Assembly (NCBI RefSeq): GCF_000382305.1
Contig: NZ_KB908034.1
Location: 1-58,342 of the forward strand
DNA: 58,342 nucleotides
From: Vitreoscilla stercoraria DSM 513
GTDB lineage: Bacteria; Pseudomonadota; Gammaproteobacteria; Burkholderiales; Neisseriaceae
Direction: 5' to 3'
The position numbers were made by a program, and so were the translations under genes. Below, piece by piece: positions 33,093 to 41,609 of the stretch; positions within the stretch are counted from its first letter, which is position 1, and the number at the start of each line of letters is the position of its first letter. The notes under the pieces are model-generated. The model was not told the origin of the DNA. It was given only the letters and a program-made list of their open reading frames with translations, and did not search any database.

Positions 33093-34970
33093 ATGACAAA
33101 ATCATTATTAAATCAAATTGAATTACCTTCAGATTTGCGCCAACTGCCTGAATCTGATTTGCCACAAGTTGCCGATGAGTTGCGCGAGTTTCTATTGCAA
33201 ACGGTTTGTGCAACTGGTGGTCACTTTGCCAGCAATTTGGGTACTGTCGAGTTAACCGTTGCTTTGCATTATGTTTATAACACGCCGAATGATCATTTGG
33301 TGTGGGATGTGGGGCATCAAAGTTATCCACACAAAATTTTGACAGGTCGAAAACATCGTATGGGCACCATGCGTCAAAAAGATGGTTTGGCAGGCTTCCC
33401 TAAGCGCTGCGAATCACCTTACGATGCGTTTGGTGTCGGTCATTCTTCTACATCTATTGGTGCAGCTTTGGGTATGCAAGTGGCCGATCAATTACAAGGT
33501 CGTCCTAACCGTCATGTCGCGATTATTGGTGATGGCGCGATGACTGCTGGTCAAGCATTTGAAGCTTTGAACAACGCAGGGGATATGAAAGATACCAATT
33601 TATTAGTCATTTTGAATGACAATGAAATGTCGATTTCTCCTAATGTTGGCGCTTTACCAAAATATTTGGCATCGTCTGTGATGCGAGATGTGAAAGATTT
33701 GGTGAAGTCTGCTAAAAACAAATCCGAAAAAGTATTGAACAAATTGCCCGGTGTGTTGGATGTGGCTAAGCGTTTTGAGAATAAACTCAAAGAAGCGGTG
33801 GATGGCTCACCATTAGACATGCATATTTCATTGTTTGAGAAGTTTGGCTTTGAATACACAGGCCCTGTTGATGGTCATGATGTATTGGGTTTGACTGAAA
33901 CTTTAAAAACCTTGCGCAGTAAAAGCGGCCCGCAGTTTTTGCACATTATCACTAAAAAAGGCAATGGTTATAAATTGGCTGAAAACGACCCTGTCGGATT
34001 TCATGCCATTGGTAAAATGGATCCTGCCGTAGGTCCTGTTAAATCCAGTACGCCAGCTGCAGTGACATACACACAAGTATTTGGTCAATGGTTGTGTGAC
34101 CAAGCTGCCGTAGACAATCGTTTGGTTGGTGTGACACCTGCCATGCGTGAAGGCTCGGGTTTGGTGGCGTTTGAAAAACAATATCCAAATCGTTATTTTG
34201 ATGTGGGCATTGCGGAACAACATGCTGTGACGTTTGCAGGTGGTTTGGCTTGTGATGGTATTAAGCCAGTGGTGGCAATTTACTCGACTTTCTTACAGCG
34301 AGCATATGACCAATTGGTACACGATGTGGCGATTCAAAATTTGCCAGTGATGTTTGCCATTGACCGTGCTGGTATTGTTGGTGCGGATGGTCCTACTCAT
34401 GCAGGTGCTTATGACTTGAGCTTTATGCGCTGTATTCCTAATATGGTGATTGCAGCGCCATCGGATGAATATGAATGTCGTTTGTTATTGTCAACATGTT
34501 ACCAATTAAATCAACCAACAGCTGTGCGTTATCCTCGTGGTAGTGGTACGGGCGTGGATGCAGGACGTGAATTGCAGACGGTGGAAGTCGGTAAAGGTTT
34601 GATTCGTCGCCAAGGTGAAAAAGTGGCTATATTGGCTTTTGGTAGCATGGTGCAGCCTGCATTACAGGCCGCTGACAATTTGAATGCTACGGTCGCCGAC
34701 ATGCGTTTTGTGAAGCCTTTGGATGAAGCATTGATTATTGAGTTGGCAAACAATCATGATTTTATTGTCACTGTGGAAGAAAATGCGGTTCAAGGTGGTG
34801 CAGGTTCTGCGGTATTGGAATTCATGGCTAAAAACAAATTGTGTAAGCCTGTTTTGAACCTTGGTATTGCAGATGTGGTGACTGAACACGGTGATCCTAA
34901 ATTGATTTTACAAGGTCTGGGTTTAGATGTTGTTGGAATTGAGACCTCGATTCGAAATTTTATGATTTGA
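33093..34970 (+). CDS. dxs: 1-deoxy-D-xylulose-5-phosphate synthase
   Basis: First enzyme of the MEP pathway to isoprenoids, condensing pyruvate and glyceraldehyde 3-phosphate with thiamine diphosphate. The 625-residue length is normal. Visible motifs: HFASNLGTVELTVALHYVY, VWDVGHQSYPHKILTGR, the ThDP/Mg motif GDGAMTAGQAFEALNNAG with later ILNDNEMSISPN, and the transketolase part RYFDVGIAEQHAVTFAGG. One DUS-like GCGGCCTGTAA site lies inside at 34661. Single gene with a non-DUS terminator. Confidence 0.97.
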   Translation: MTKSLLNQIELPSDLRQLPESDLPQVADELREFLLQTVCATGGHFASNLGTVELTVALHYVYNTPNDHLVWDVGHQSYPHKILTGRKHRMGTMRQKDGLAGFPKRCESPYDAFGVGHSSTSIGAALGMQVADQLQGRPNRHVAIIGDGAMTAGQAFEALNNAGDMKDTNLLVILNDNEMSISPNVGALPKYLASSVMRDVKDLVKSAKNKSEKVLNKLPGVLDVAKRFENKLKEAVDGSPLDMHISLFEKFGFEYTGPVDGHDVLGLTETLKTLRSKSGPQFLHIITKKGNGYKLAENDPVGFHAIGKMDPAVGPVKSSTPAAVTYTQVFGQWLCDQAAVDNRLVGVTPAMREGSGLVAFEKQYPNRYFDVGIAEQHAVTFAGGLACDGIKPVVAIYSTFLQRAYDQLVHDVAIQNLPVMFAIDRAGIVGADGPTHAGAYDLSFMRCIPNMVIAAPSDEYECRLLLSTCYQLNQPTAVRYPRGSGTGVDAGRELQTVEVGKGLIRRQGEKVAILAFGSMVQPALQAADNLNATVADMRFVKPLDEALIIELANNHDFIVTVEENAVQGGAGSAVLEFMAKNKLCKPVLNLGIADVVTEHGDPKLILQGLGLDVVGIETSIRNFMI

Positions 34971-34983
34971 TATGAAGTTAATT

Positions 34984-35015
34984 AAAAAAGCCAAGCATTA
35001 GCTTGGCTTTTTTAA
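34984..35015 (+). terminator. Rho-independent terminator of dxs
   Basis: AAAAAAGCCAAGC, ATTA, GCTTGGCTTTTTT, about 15 bases past the stop. Confidence 0.92.
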
Positions 35016-35321
35016 TTGTTGTTTTTAATTCACATATTGATGATTTTCGAAGATAAATATTAAAAAAACATAAAATAATGGCAATATTTTTTTTTGTGAA
35101 AATAAATATGAAAATGATTGCTTTACAGTCTTATTTCATGAAATTAAATGTTAATTAGAAATTGAAATTTTGGTATTTTTTGTTAAAAAATAATTATTCT
35201 TATGATTTTGGTATTTGATTTTAGATAAGGTTTTTCTTATTTTATGGATACTTAAAGTAAAATATCTATATGATTAAGTATGAGTAATTTTTTATGATGA
35301 CTGAGAGGACATTTTCAAATA
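35016..35321. other. AT-rich intergenic region
   Basis: About 300 very AT-rich bases after the dxs terminator. No coding frame, DUS-like site or clear promoter consensus seen; it should contain the promoter for the small gene at 35322. Confidence 0.4.
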
Positions 35322-35498
35322 ATGAGCAAACTGGTAGAGCAAACAAAGACACTTATCCATGGTTTAGACACAGCTGAAAATAGTACATTAAGCCCACAGC
35401 AATTGGTAGAAGCGGCTTGGAATCAACAAGACCCACGAAAAATTGCTGAAGATTTGAATGCGTTGATGCAAGCAATGATGGAAACCCCTTCTCCTTAG
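35322..35498 (+). CDS. Small protein (58 aa), unrecognised
   Basis: A short open frame beginning MSKLVEQTKTLIHGLDTAEN and ending ALMQAMMETPSP, too short for usual ORF cut-offs. It has a coding-like composition against an AT-rich background, reads as two or three amphipathic helices, and has GAGAGGA 12 bases before the ATG (spacing somewhat long). No family recognised. It stands alone between dxs and the hydratase gene. Confidence 0.55.
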   Translation: MSKLVEQTKTLIHGLDTAENSTLSPQQLVEAAWNQQDPRKIAEDLNALMQAMMETPSP

Positions 35499-35686
35499 TG
35501 GGTAAGTAGCATTGCTTGAGTGAGCGCACTTTTGCATCCATTTGATTGAATATCTCATTATGTGAGGCATAAAATCAATCATTTGAGATGAGTGACAAAT
35601 TAATTATGATAAATTCATCATTAGTGTATTATCTAACTTCTAAAAATCGACCTAATGAGTCGTGATTACAATCCAATGGAGTTGAG

Positions 35687-36184
35687 ATGAAAAATTTTAC
35701 TTACGATGAGTTGTCAGTAGGGCAAAGCGGCGGTTTGGAAAAAACAGTGACGGCCAAAGATGTGTTGTTGTTTGCGGCTGTAACGGGAGATACCAATCCT
35801 GCACATTTGGATCCTGAATATGCCGAACAAACCATGTTCAAAGGCGTGATTGCACACGGCATGTATAGCGCAGGTTTGATTTCAGCGGTATTGGGTACAC
35901 GCTTTCCTGGCCCTGGTACGATTTATTTGGGTCAAGATTTGCAATTTAAGCGTCCTGTAAATATTGGTGATACTTTGACTGTGACTTTGACTGTTGCTGA
36001 CAAACGTGACGACAAAAAAATTGTCACTTTGGCGTGCGAAGTGGTCAATCAAGATGGCAAAGTGGTGGTCACAGGCAATTCGACCATTATTGCGCCTGCT
36101 ATCAGCATAGAACACGAATTGTTATGCTTGGGTGAAGTGGCTGTGCCTGAAGCACCGAATGAGCATTTTGCGGCATTGTTATAA
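35687..36184 (+). CDS. phaJ: MaoC-like (R)-specific enoyl-CoA hydratase
   Basis: A 165-residue hot-dog-fold protein with the hydratase-2 catalytic pair in GDTNPAHLD (Asp35 and His40) and the helix FKGVIAHGMYSAGLISAVLG. Such enzymes hydrate trans-2-enoyl-CoA to (R)-3-hydroxyacyl-CoA, feeding polyhydroxyalkanoate or fatty-acid metabolism. No PHA genes are in the window, so the physiological role and the symbol are uncertain. GGAG precedes the ATG. A complete DUS-like site lies inside (35948). Confidence 0.8.
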   Translation: MKNFTYDELSVGQSGGLEKTVTAKDVLLFAAVTGDTNPAHLDPEYAEQTMFKGVIAHGMYSAGLISAVLGTRFPGPGTIYLGQDLQFKRPVNIGDTLTVTLTVADKRDDKKIVTLACEVVNQDGKVVVTGNSTIIAPAISIEHELLCLGEVAVPEAPNEHFAALL

Positions 36185-36203
36185 GTTTGTAAAACAAATA
36201 GAC

Positions 36204-36235
36204 AAAGCGTCCTGTAAATTTACAGGACGCTTTTT
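36204..36235. terminator. DUS-pair hairpin between phaJ-like gene and phoR
   Basis: Perfect 30-base palindrome identical in form to the one at 294, flanked by A and T tracts, between convergent genes. Confidence 0.85.
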
Positions 36236-36250
36236 AGATGGGAGATGACT

Positions 36251-37594
36251 TTAAGATTGTGTTGTTTCGGTTTCAATATTTCCCAATAAAGATACCCGTT
36301 GTGGTTCTTGAATGGTGTCAAACTGGGCGCTGAATGTGCTACCGATACCCAACTGGCTTTCAACCAACAATTGGCTACCATGTTCGGCCAATGCATGTTT
36401 GGTAATGGCCAAACCCAGACCTGTACCACCGCTGGCACGTGAGCGGCCTGTATCGACACGGTAAAAGCGTTCGGTTAAGCGGGGAATGTGCTCTGAGGCA
36501 ATACCAGGACCGTTGTCGGTGACGCTGAAGGTGACGGTGTGGTCATCATGGGCTTCCAAGCTGATTTGAATGTGACCACCTTCATGGTTGTAGCGTACCG
36601 CATTGAAAACCAAGTTGCTCAAAGCATTGTATAAGTCTAGTTGTATGCCTTTGACCCAAATATTGGCACTGATTTCCGTATCAAACGTTTGTTTGTCCGC
36701 AGACAAAATGATACCTTCTTGTATCAATTGCCCTACCATGGCGGATAAATGAATGGGTTGCAATTGGTCGCTGTCTTTGGTGGCTTCCAAGCGCGACAGA
36801 GTCAATAAATCATCCAATAAGGCCAACATACGATCACTGTCTTTTTTCATTAAATCTAGAAATTGTATGCGTTGTTCAGTAGGCAATTGTGGATAATCTT
36901 GCATGGTTTCGACAAAGCCGTTGATGACAGTCAAAGGCGTGCGCAATTCATGTGAGACATTGGCGACAAAATCGGTACGGGTTTGATTGATTTGCTCGAT
37001 GCGAGTGATATCTTGGCTGACCAAGAGTTGTAGATTTTTATCAAAATCAGTACATTTGAGCATAACATGGCGGCTTAAGCCTTTGTTGGTTGGTAAAGTC
37101 AGTTTGATTTCGTCTGTGTCTTTGTTGTCCATGAATTGATGAAAACTGGGTTGACGCACCAAGTTGGCCAAAATACCGCCAGTGTCTTCCGTTTTCAATA
37201 AAAAATGTTCTCGTGCCACCGAGTTCATCCATTCAATTCTGCCATCTTGATTTAAAATCAACACGCCATCAGGCATCACTTCAAATGCTTTGTACAAGCG
37301 TTGCAAAGATTGCACGATTTTTTGTTTGCGACGTTTACGGCTTTTGGCTTGTCGGGTCAAAGTCGCAAAAATTTGTTGCCAAATACCAATGCCGCTGGGT
37401 GCATTGGAAGGCTTAGGTCGCTCTAACCATGTAATCAATTGGCTGATTTGCCATAAGTGTGTGAACAGCCAAATGGAGAGCAAGCTTAAAAACGTGATAA
37501 AGCCGTAGCTTTGTTTCCAAATCATGCCGACAATCGCACCACAGACAGCGAAAGATAAAATCACACGAATGCAGTGCAGCGCAAATCGGCTCAT
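36251..37594 (-). CDS. phoR: PhoR-type sensor histidine kinase
   Basis: A 447-residue membrane kinase: two short N-terminal helices (about 10-26, 31-50), a PAS domain (about 100-200, FEVMPDGVLILNQDGRIEWMN), a HisKA H-box VANVSHELRTPLTVINGF with His near 215, and HATPase motifs VFNAVRYNHEGG, VTDNGPGIASEHIPR and GGTGLGLAITKH. In the Pho system it senses phosphate status via PstSCAB/PhoU and phosphorylates PhoB. Start directly abuts the phoB stop (TAAATG). Phosphate specificity is inferred from pairing with PhoB; no pst genes are here. Confidence 0.88.
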   Translation of the reverse strand: MSRFALHCIRVILSFAVCGAIVGMIWKQSYGFITFLSLLSIWLFTHLWQISQLITWLERPKPSNAPSGIGIWQQIFATLTRQAKSRKRRKQKIVQSLQRLYKAFEVMPDGVLILNQDGRIEWMNSVAREHFLLKTEDTGGILANLVRQPSFHQFMDNKDTDEIKLTLPTNKGLSRHVMLKCTDFDKNLQLLVSQDITRIEQINQTRTDFVANVSHELRTPLTVINGFVETMQDYPQLPTEQRIQFLDLMKKDSDRMLALLDDLLTLSRLEATKDSDQLQPIHLSAMVGQLIQEGIILSADKQTFDTEISANIWVKGIQLDLYNALSNLVFNAVRYNHEGGHIQISLEAHDDHTVTFSVTDNGPGIASEHIPRLTERFYRVDTGRSRASGGTGLGLAITKHALAEHGSQLLVESQLGIGSTFSAQFDTIQEPQRVSLLGNIETETTQS

Positions 37595-38293
37595 TTATTG
37601 GCTTTCTTTTTGCGAGAAACGATAACCTGCACCGCGAACGGTTTGTAGTAAATGTTCCAATTGTGCAGTGCTTAAAGCCCGACGCAAGCGACGAATGTGA
37701 ACATCGACGGTACGTTCTTCTACAAATACGTGGTCGCCCCATACCAAATCCAGCAATTGACGGCGGGTATAGACACGGTCAGCATGGGTCATGAAAAAAT
37801 GTAATAATTTGAATTCGGTTGGACCAAAATGAATCGATTGACCATTGCCGCGGACAGTGTGTTCGTTAGGATCTAGCTCTAAACCTGCCAAAGCAATCAC
37901 TTCACTGGTTTTTTGTGGTGCACGGCGACGCAACAAAGCATTGACGCGAGCGACCAATTCTCGTGGTGAAAAAGGCTTAGTCAAGTAATCGTCAGAACCC
38001 AAATTCAAGCCCATTTCTTTATCCACATCATCGCTTCGGGCAGTCAATAAAATGATGGGTAAATCTTTGGTACGGGCATCTTGGCGCAATTGCTTGGTCA
38101 ATTGTATGCCAGATGTTCCCGGCAACATCCAATCGAGCAAAACCACATCGGGCAGCTTTTCGAGCAAATGTGGCCTTGCCTCTTCCACACTGCCACAACT
38201 GGTGACGTTGAAACCAGCTTGTTCCAATGTAAATCGAATCAAAGTCAAAATGGCTGCTTCATCTTCGACCACCAAGACATTAATGTTACTCAT
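37595..38293 (-). CDS. phoB: PhoB-type response regulator
   Basis: A 232-residue OmpR/PhoB-family regulator. Receiver: E10 D11, phosphoacceptor D54 in VVLLDWMLPGTSG, and the KPFSPRELVARVNALLRRR linker typical of PhoB. C-terminal winged helix: HTVRGNGQSIHFGPTEFKLLHFF, then HVFVEERTVDVHIRRLRRAL. AAAGGAAA precedes the ATG. Translationally joined to phoR. Confidence 0.92.
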   Translation of the reverse strand: MSNINVLVVEDEAAILTLIRFTLEQAGFNVTSCGSVEEARPHLLEKLPDVVLLDWMLPGTSGIQLTKQLRQDARTKDLPIILLTARSDDVDKEMGLNLGSDDYLTKPFSPRELVARVNALLRRRAPQKTSEVIALAGLELDPNEHTVRGNGQSIHFGPTEFKLLHFFMTHADRVYTRRQLLDLVWGDHVFVEERTVDVHIRRLRRALSTAQLEHLLQTVRGAGYRFSQKESQ

Positions 38294-38391
38294 GGTATTT
38301 CCTTTGTGCCTATCAGCTTGTTTAAAGCAAGAGCATAAAGTGCTGGTATGACGTTATTGTGACAGTGCCATCATTTGTGTGACAAATCGTT

Positions 38392-39528
38392 TTATGAAGC
38401 TGTTTTAAATGCAGAACGTATGACCAAGTTGTCACGATGCAATACTTCTTCTTCAGCCACATAATCCAAAATCGCTTCAATTTGATGCGATGGTTGGCGC
38501 AAAATTTTCTCGATTTCATCACTGCTGTAATTGGTCAAACCACGAGCCACTTCTTCGCCATCAGGATTGACCACAGAAATGACCGCACCACGTAAAAACT
38601 GTCCTTGTACGCCAATACAGCCGATAGGCAATAAGCTGGAGTGTTTTTGGCTTAGGGCAATGGCAGCACCAGCATCGATGGTGACTTTGCCTGAAAATTG
38701 CAAATGACCCATAATCCATTGTTGGCGTGCAGACAAGCGTGAACGGTTTGGAGTCAACCAAGTACCAATACGTTCACCTTGACACAAACGCAAGAGCAAA
38801 TCAGGTTCATGACCTGATGCAATCAAAGTCGCCGCGCCACTTAAAGCCGCCCGTTTGGCCGCGATGACTTTGGTATACATGCCGCCTGTGCCCACAGCAG
38901 AACCTGCGCCACCTGCCATCGATTCTAAATCAGGATGATTGGCTTCGATTTCATGTATGAATTTGGCATTGGGATTTTTGCGAGGGTCGCTGTCATACAG
39001 GCCGCTTTGATCGGTCAAAATCAATAAGGCATCGGCTTCAATCAAATTGGTGACCAAAGCGCCCAACGTATCGTTGTCACCCAGTTTGATTTCGCTGGTG
39101 GTGACCGTATCGTTTTCATTGATGATGGGAACGACATTCCAATCGAGCAAAGTACGCAAAGTCGAACGCGCATTCAAATAGCGGGTACGATTGCTCAAAT
39201 CGTCGTGGGTGAGCAGGATTTGGGCAGTTTGAATCCCATGTTCTGCAAACACCTCTTCGTAAGCCTGCGCTAACCCCATTTGACCAATAGCAGCGGCGGC
39301 CTGTAATTCATTCAAGGCTTTGGGGCGTGATTTCCAACCCAAGCGCTTGATGCCCTCGGCAATGGCACCGCTGGACACAAACACGACTTGTTTGCCTTGG
39401 GCTTTGAGTTGAGCGATTTGGGCTGCCCATTTGGCTAGGGCTTCTAAGTCTACGCCTTTGCCTTCGGCAGTAACCAAACTAGAGCCGACTTTGATGACGA
39501 GAGTATGTGCTTCACTGATGGATTTCAT
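38392..39528 (-). CDS. proB: Glutamate 5-kinase
   Basis: First step of proline synthesis, phosphorylating glutamate. 378 residues: N-terminal amino-acid-kinase domain (VIKVGSSLVTAEGKG, FVSSGAIAEGIKRLG, INENDTVTTSEIKLGDND, GTGGMYTKVIAAKRA) and C-terminal PUA domain (ITIDAGAA-like, LLPIGCIGVQGQFLRGAVI). Both domains complete. Two GCGGCCTG DUS variants lie inside (about 38997, 39299). Minus-strand single gene downstream of a promoter around 39540-39600. Confidence 0.96.
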   Translation of the reverse strand: MKSISEAHTLVIKVGSSLVTAEGKGVDLEALAKWAAQIAQLKAQGKQVVFVSSGAIAEGIKRLGWKSRPKALNELQAAAAIGQMGLAQAYEEVFAEHGIQTAQILLTHDDLSNRTRYLNARSTLRTLLDWNVVPIINENDTVTTSEIKLGDNDTLGALVTNLIEADALLILTDQSGLYDSDPRKNPNAKFIHEIEANHPDLESMAGGAGSAVGTGGMYTKVIAAKRAALSGAATLIASGHEPDLLLRLCQGERIGTWLTPNRSRLSARQQWIMGHLQFSGKVTIDAGAAIALSQKHSSLLPIGCIGVQGQFLRGAVISVVNPDGEEVARGLTNYSSDEIEKILRQPSHQIEAILDYVAEEEVLHRDNLVIRSAFKTAS

Positions 39529-39611
39529 GGTATTTTGAGCTCACAACAACAAGACCGTTATGATAATTCATTTGTGCAGACACTGAAAGCCAAGCCGATT
39601 GGCTGGTGTGT

Positions 39612-39624
39612 TTACAGGACGCTT
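39612..39624 (-). repeat. Single DUS-like unit upstream of proB
   Basis: TTACAGGACGCTT, a complete unit on the minus strand in the proB 5' region, about 45 bases from the inverted pair at 39666. Confidence 0.7.
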
Positions 39625-39665
39625 ATCTATGTGAATGATCGTTACCATCAGACAAAATCGCCATA

Positions 39666-39699
39666 AAAAAGCGTCCTGTAAACTTTACAGGACGCTTTG
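39666..39699 (-). terminator. DUS-pair hairpin downstream of rbs operon
   Basis: Inverted AAGCGTCCTGTAA units with flanking A/T tracts, 20 bases past the rbsB stop. Terminates the rbsDACB transcript on the minus strand (AAAAAA at 39665 reads as T tract there). Confidence 0.85.
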
Positions 39700-39718
39700 A
39701 AAACGAATTGGCAATTGA

Positions 39719-40648
39719 TTATTTGGTAACCAATTTCAATTGTACAGGAATCGCTTTTTCAACATTTTCACCATTGAAATGTTTCACCGCTGCATTGATG
39801 GCTTCTTCGCCAATCAAAGCAGGTTGTTGTTCCACAGTGGCAGCCAATTTGCCTGCTTTGACTTTGGCTACGGCATCTTCAGTGGCATCAAAACCAATGA
39901 CTACGATGTCTTTTTTCGCAGCAGCAACGGCTTCCAAAGCACCCAAAGCCATTTCGTCATTTTGTGCGAAAACTGCTTTCACATTAGGCTGAGCTTGTAA
40001 GATGTTTTCCATTACAGTCAAACCTTTTGAGCGATCAAAATCAGCAGTTTGGCTGGTCACAATATTCAATTTGCCTGTTACCGCTTTGGTAAAGCCTTCG
40101 CCACGTTCGATGGCAGCAGACGAACCTGCTACACCTTCTAACATCGCCACTTCAGAGCCTTCAGGCACCAATGTCAATAAGTATTCACCCGCCAATTTAC
40201 CACCTGCAACGTTGTCAGAAGCAATGTGTGAGAAGACATTGCCGCCGTTAGCAGAGCGGTCAACGGTAATGACAGGAATGCCCGCTTTGTTTGCAGATTC
40301 AATTACTGAAACCACAGCTGCAGAATCAACAGGATTGATGATAATTAATTTCACGCCTTGTTGAATCAAATCTTCCACGTCGGCTGCTTGCTTAGACGCA
40401 TCGTTTTGAGCATCTACGACGGTTAAGCTGGCACCCAATGCGGCTGCTTTGGTTTTCGCTGAATCACCCAATGTGACAAAGAACGGGTTGTTTAACGTAG
40501 AAATAGACATGCCAATGGTTTTGTCGCCACTTTGAGCAGTTTGGCTAGATGCCGCAGGTGTGGTGCTGCTGGAACCTGATTCCAGAGAACAAGCGGCTAA
40601 CCAAAATAAGGCAAATGTTGCCATCATCAGGGTGAAATACTTTTTCAT
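39719..40648 (-). CDS. rbsB: Ribose ABC transporter, substrate-binding lipoprotein
   Basis: A 309-residue periplasmic binding protein of the ribose/galactose family. The signal ends LAAC, so unlike E. coli RbsB it is a lipoprotein. The fold is shown by TIGMSISTLNNPFFVTLGDS, QGVKLIIINPVDSAAV, PVITVDRSANGG and VFAQNDEMALGALEAV. Last gene of rbsDACB, 16 bases after rbsC; AAGGAA precedes the ATG. Confidence 0.9.
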   Translation of the reverse strand: MKKYFTLMMATFALFWLAACSLESGSSSTTPAASSQTAQSGDKTIGMSISTLNNPFFVTLGDSAKTKAAALGASLTVVDAQNDASKQAADVEDLIQQGVKLIIINPVDSAAVVSVIESANKAGIPVITVDRSANGGNVFSHIASDNVAGGKLAGEYLLTLVPEGSEVAMLEGVAGSSAAIERGEGFTKAVTGKLNIVTSQTADFDRSKGLTVMENILQAQPNVKAVFAQNDEMALGALEAVAAAKKDIVVIGFDATEDAVAKVKAGKLAATVEQQPALIGEEAINAAVKHFNGENVEKAIPVQLKLVTK

Positions 40649-40664
40649 GAGAAATTCCTTTTGT

Positions 40665-41609
40665 TTAAGCTTCTTTTTTACGGTCTAATAAAACCGCTAA
40701 TAAAATAACGACGCCTTTAACTACCAATTGGTAGAAAGATGAAACACCAATCAAGTTCATGCCGTTGTTCAAAACACCGATAATCAAAGCACCAACCAAA
40801 GTGCCAAAAATCCAACCACGGCCACCATTCAAAGATGTACCACCCAAAACCACAGCAGCAATCGCATCCAATTCATACGATGTACCAGCAGTTGGTTGGG
40901 CTGAATTCAAGCGTGAAGTTAAAATCAAAGCTGAGATAGAAGCCAATAAACCTGTTAATGCATACACGCCGATTTTGATGCGGTCGATGTTGATACCTGA
41001 TAATTTAGAGGCCTCTTCATTGCCGCCCACTGCATATACACGGCGACCAAAAGTCGTGTGGTGCAAGATGAAATACAACACAGCGAAAGCGATGATCATG
41101 GTCACCACAGGCATCGGTAAGCCTAACATGTAACCTTTGCCCATCATTTGGAAGGCCACCGAATCGCCCAAGCCTGATACAGGACGACCATCGGTATAAG
41201 CCAAAGTCAAACCGCGGTAAATGGTCATGGTTGCCAGCGTAGCAATGAACGGAGCGACTTTGCCTTTGGTGATGATTAAGCCATTGATTAAACCTAAGCC
41301 TAGACCTAATAACATGGCTATCATCATGGCTAAAATAGGGTCATAACCACCAGCGAGCATGGAGGCTGCAACCGCGCCAGTTAAAGCCAAAGTGGAGCCT
41401 ACTGATAAATCAATGCCACGAGTCAAAATCACAAAAGTCATGCCAAACGCAATCAATGCGCTGATAGAGACTTGGCGCAAAACATTGAGTAAATTGTTGG
41501 CAGTTAAGAAGTTTGGATTCATGGCGCTGATGATAATCACCAATAAAATCAAACCGAAAAAAGGGCCCAAACGCGATAACAACGCTTTGGTTGGATTAGT
41601 GGAGGACAT
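40665..41609 (-). CDS. rbsC: Ribose ABC transporter permease
   Basis: A 314-residue permease with about eight to ten helices. Conserved: FGMTFVILTRGIDLSVGSTLALTG, the ATMTIYRGLTLAYTDGRPV segment and VLGGTSLNGGRGWIFGTLVG. The ATG at 41609 is chosen for a perfect AGGAGGTG seven bases upstream; its first codons overlap the rbsA end by 14 bases. Confidence 0.93.
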   Translation of the reverse strand: MSSTNPTKALLSRLGPFFGLILLVIIISAMNPNFLTANNLLNVLRQVSISALIAFGMTFVILTRGIDLSVGSTLALTGAVAASMLAGGYDPILAMMIAMLLGLGLGLINGLIITKGKVAPFIATLATMTIYRGLTLAYTDGRPVSGLGDSVAFQMMGKGYMLGLPMPVVTMIIAFAVLYFILHHTTFGRRVYAVGGNEEASKLSGINIDRIKIGVYALTGLLASISALILTSRLNSAQPTAGTSYELDAIAAVVLGGTSLNGGRGWIFGTLVGALIIGVLNNGMNLIGVSSFYQLVVKGVVILLAVLLDRKKEA

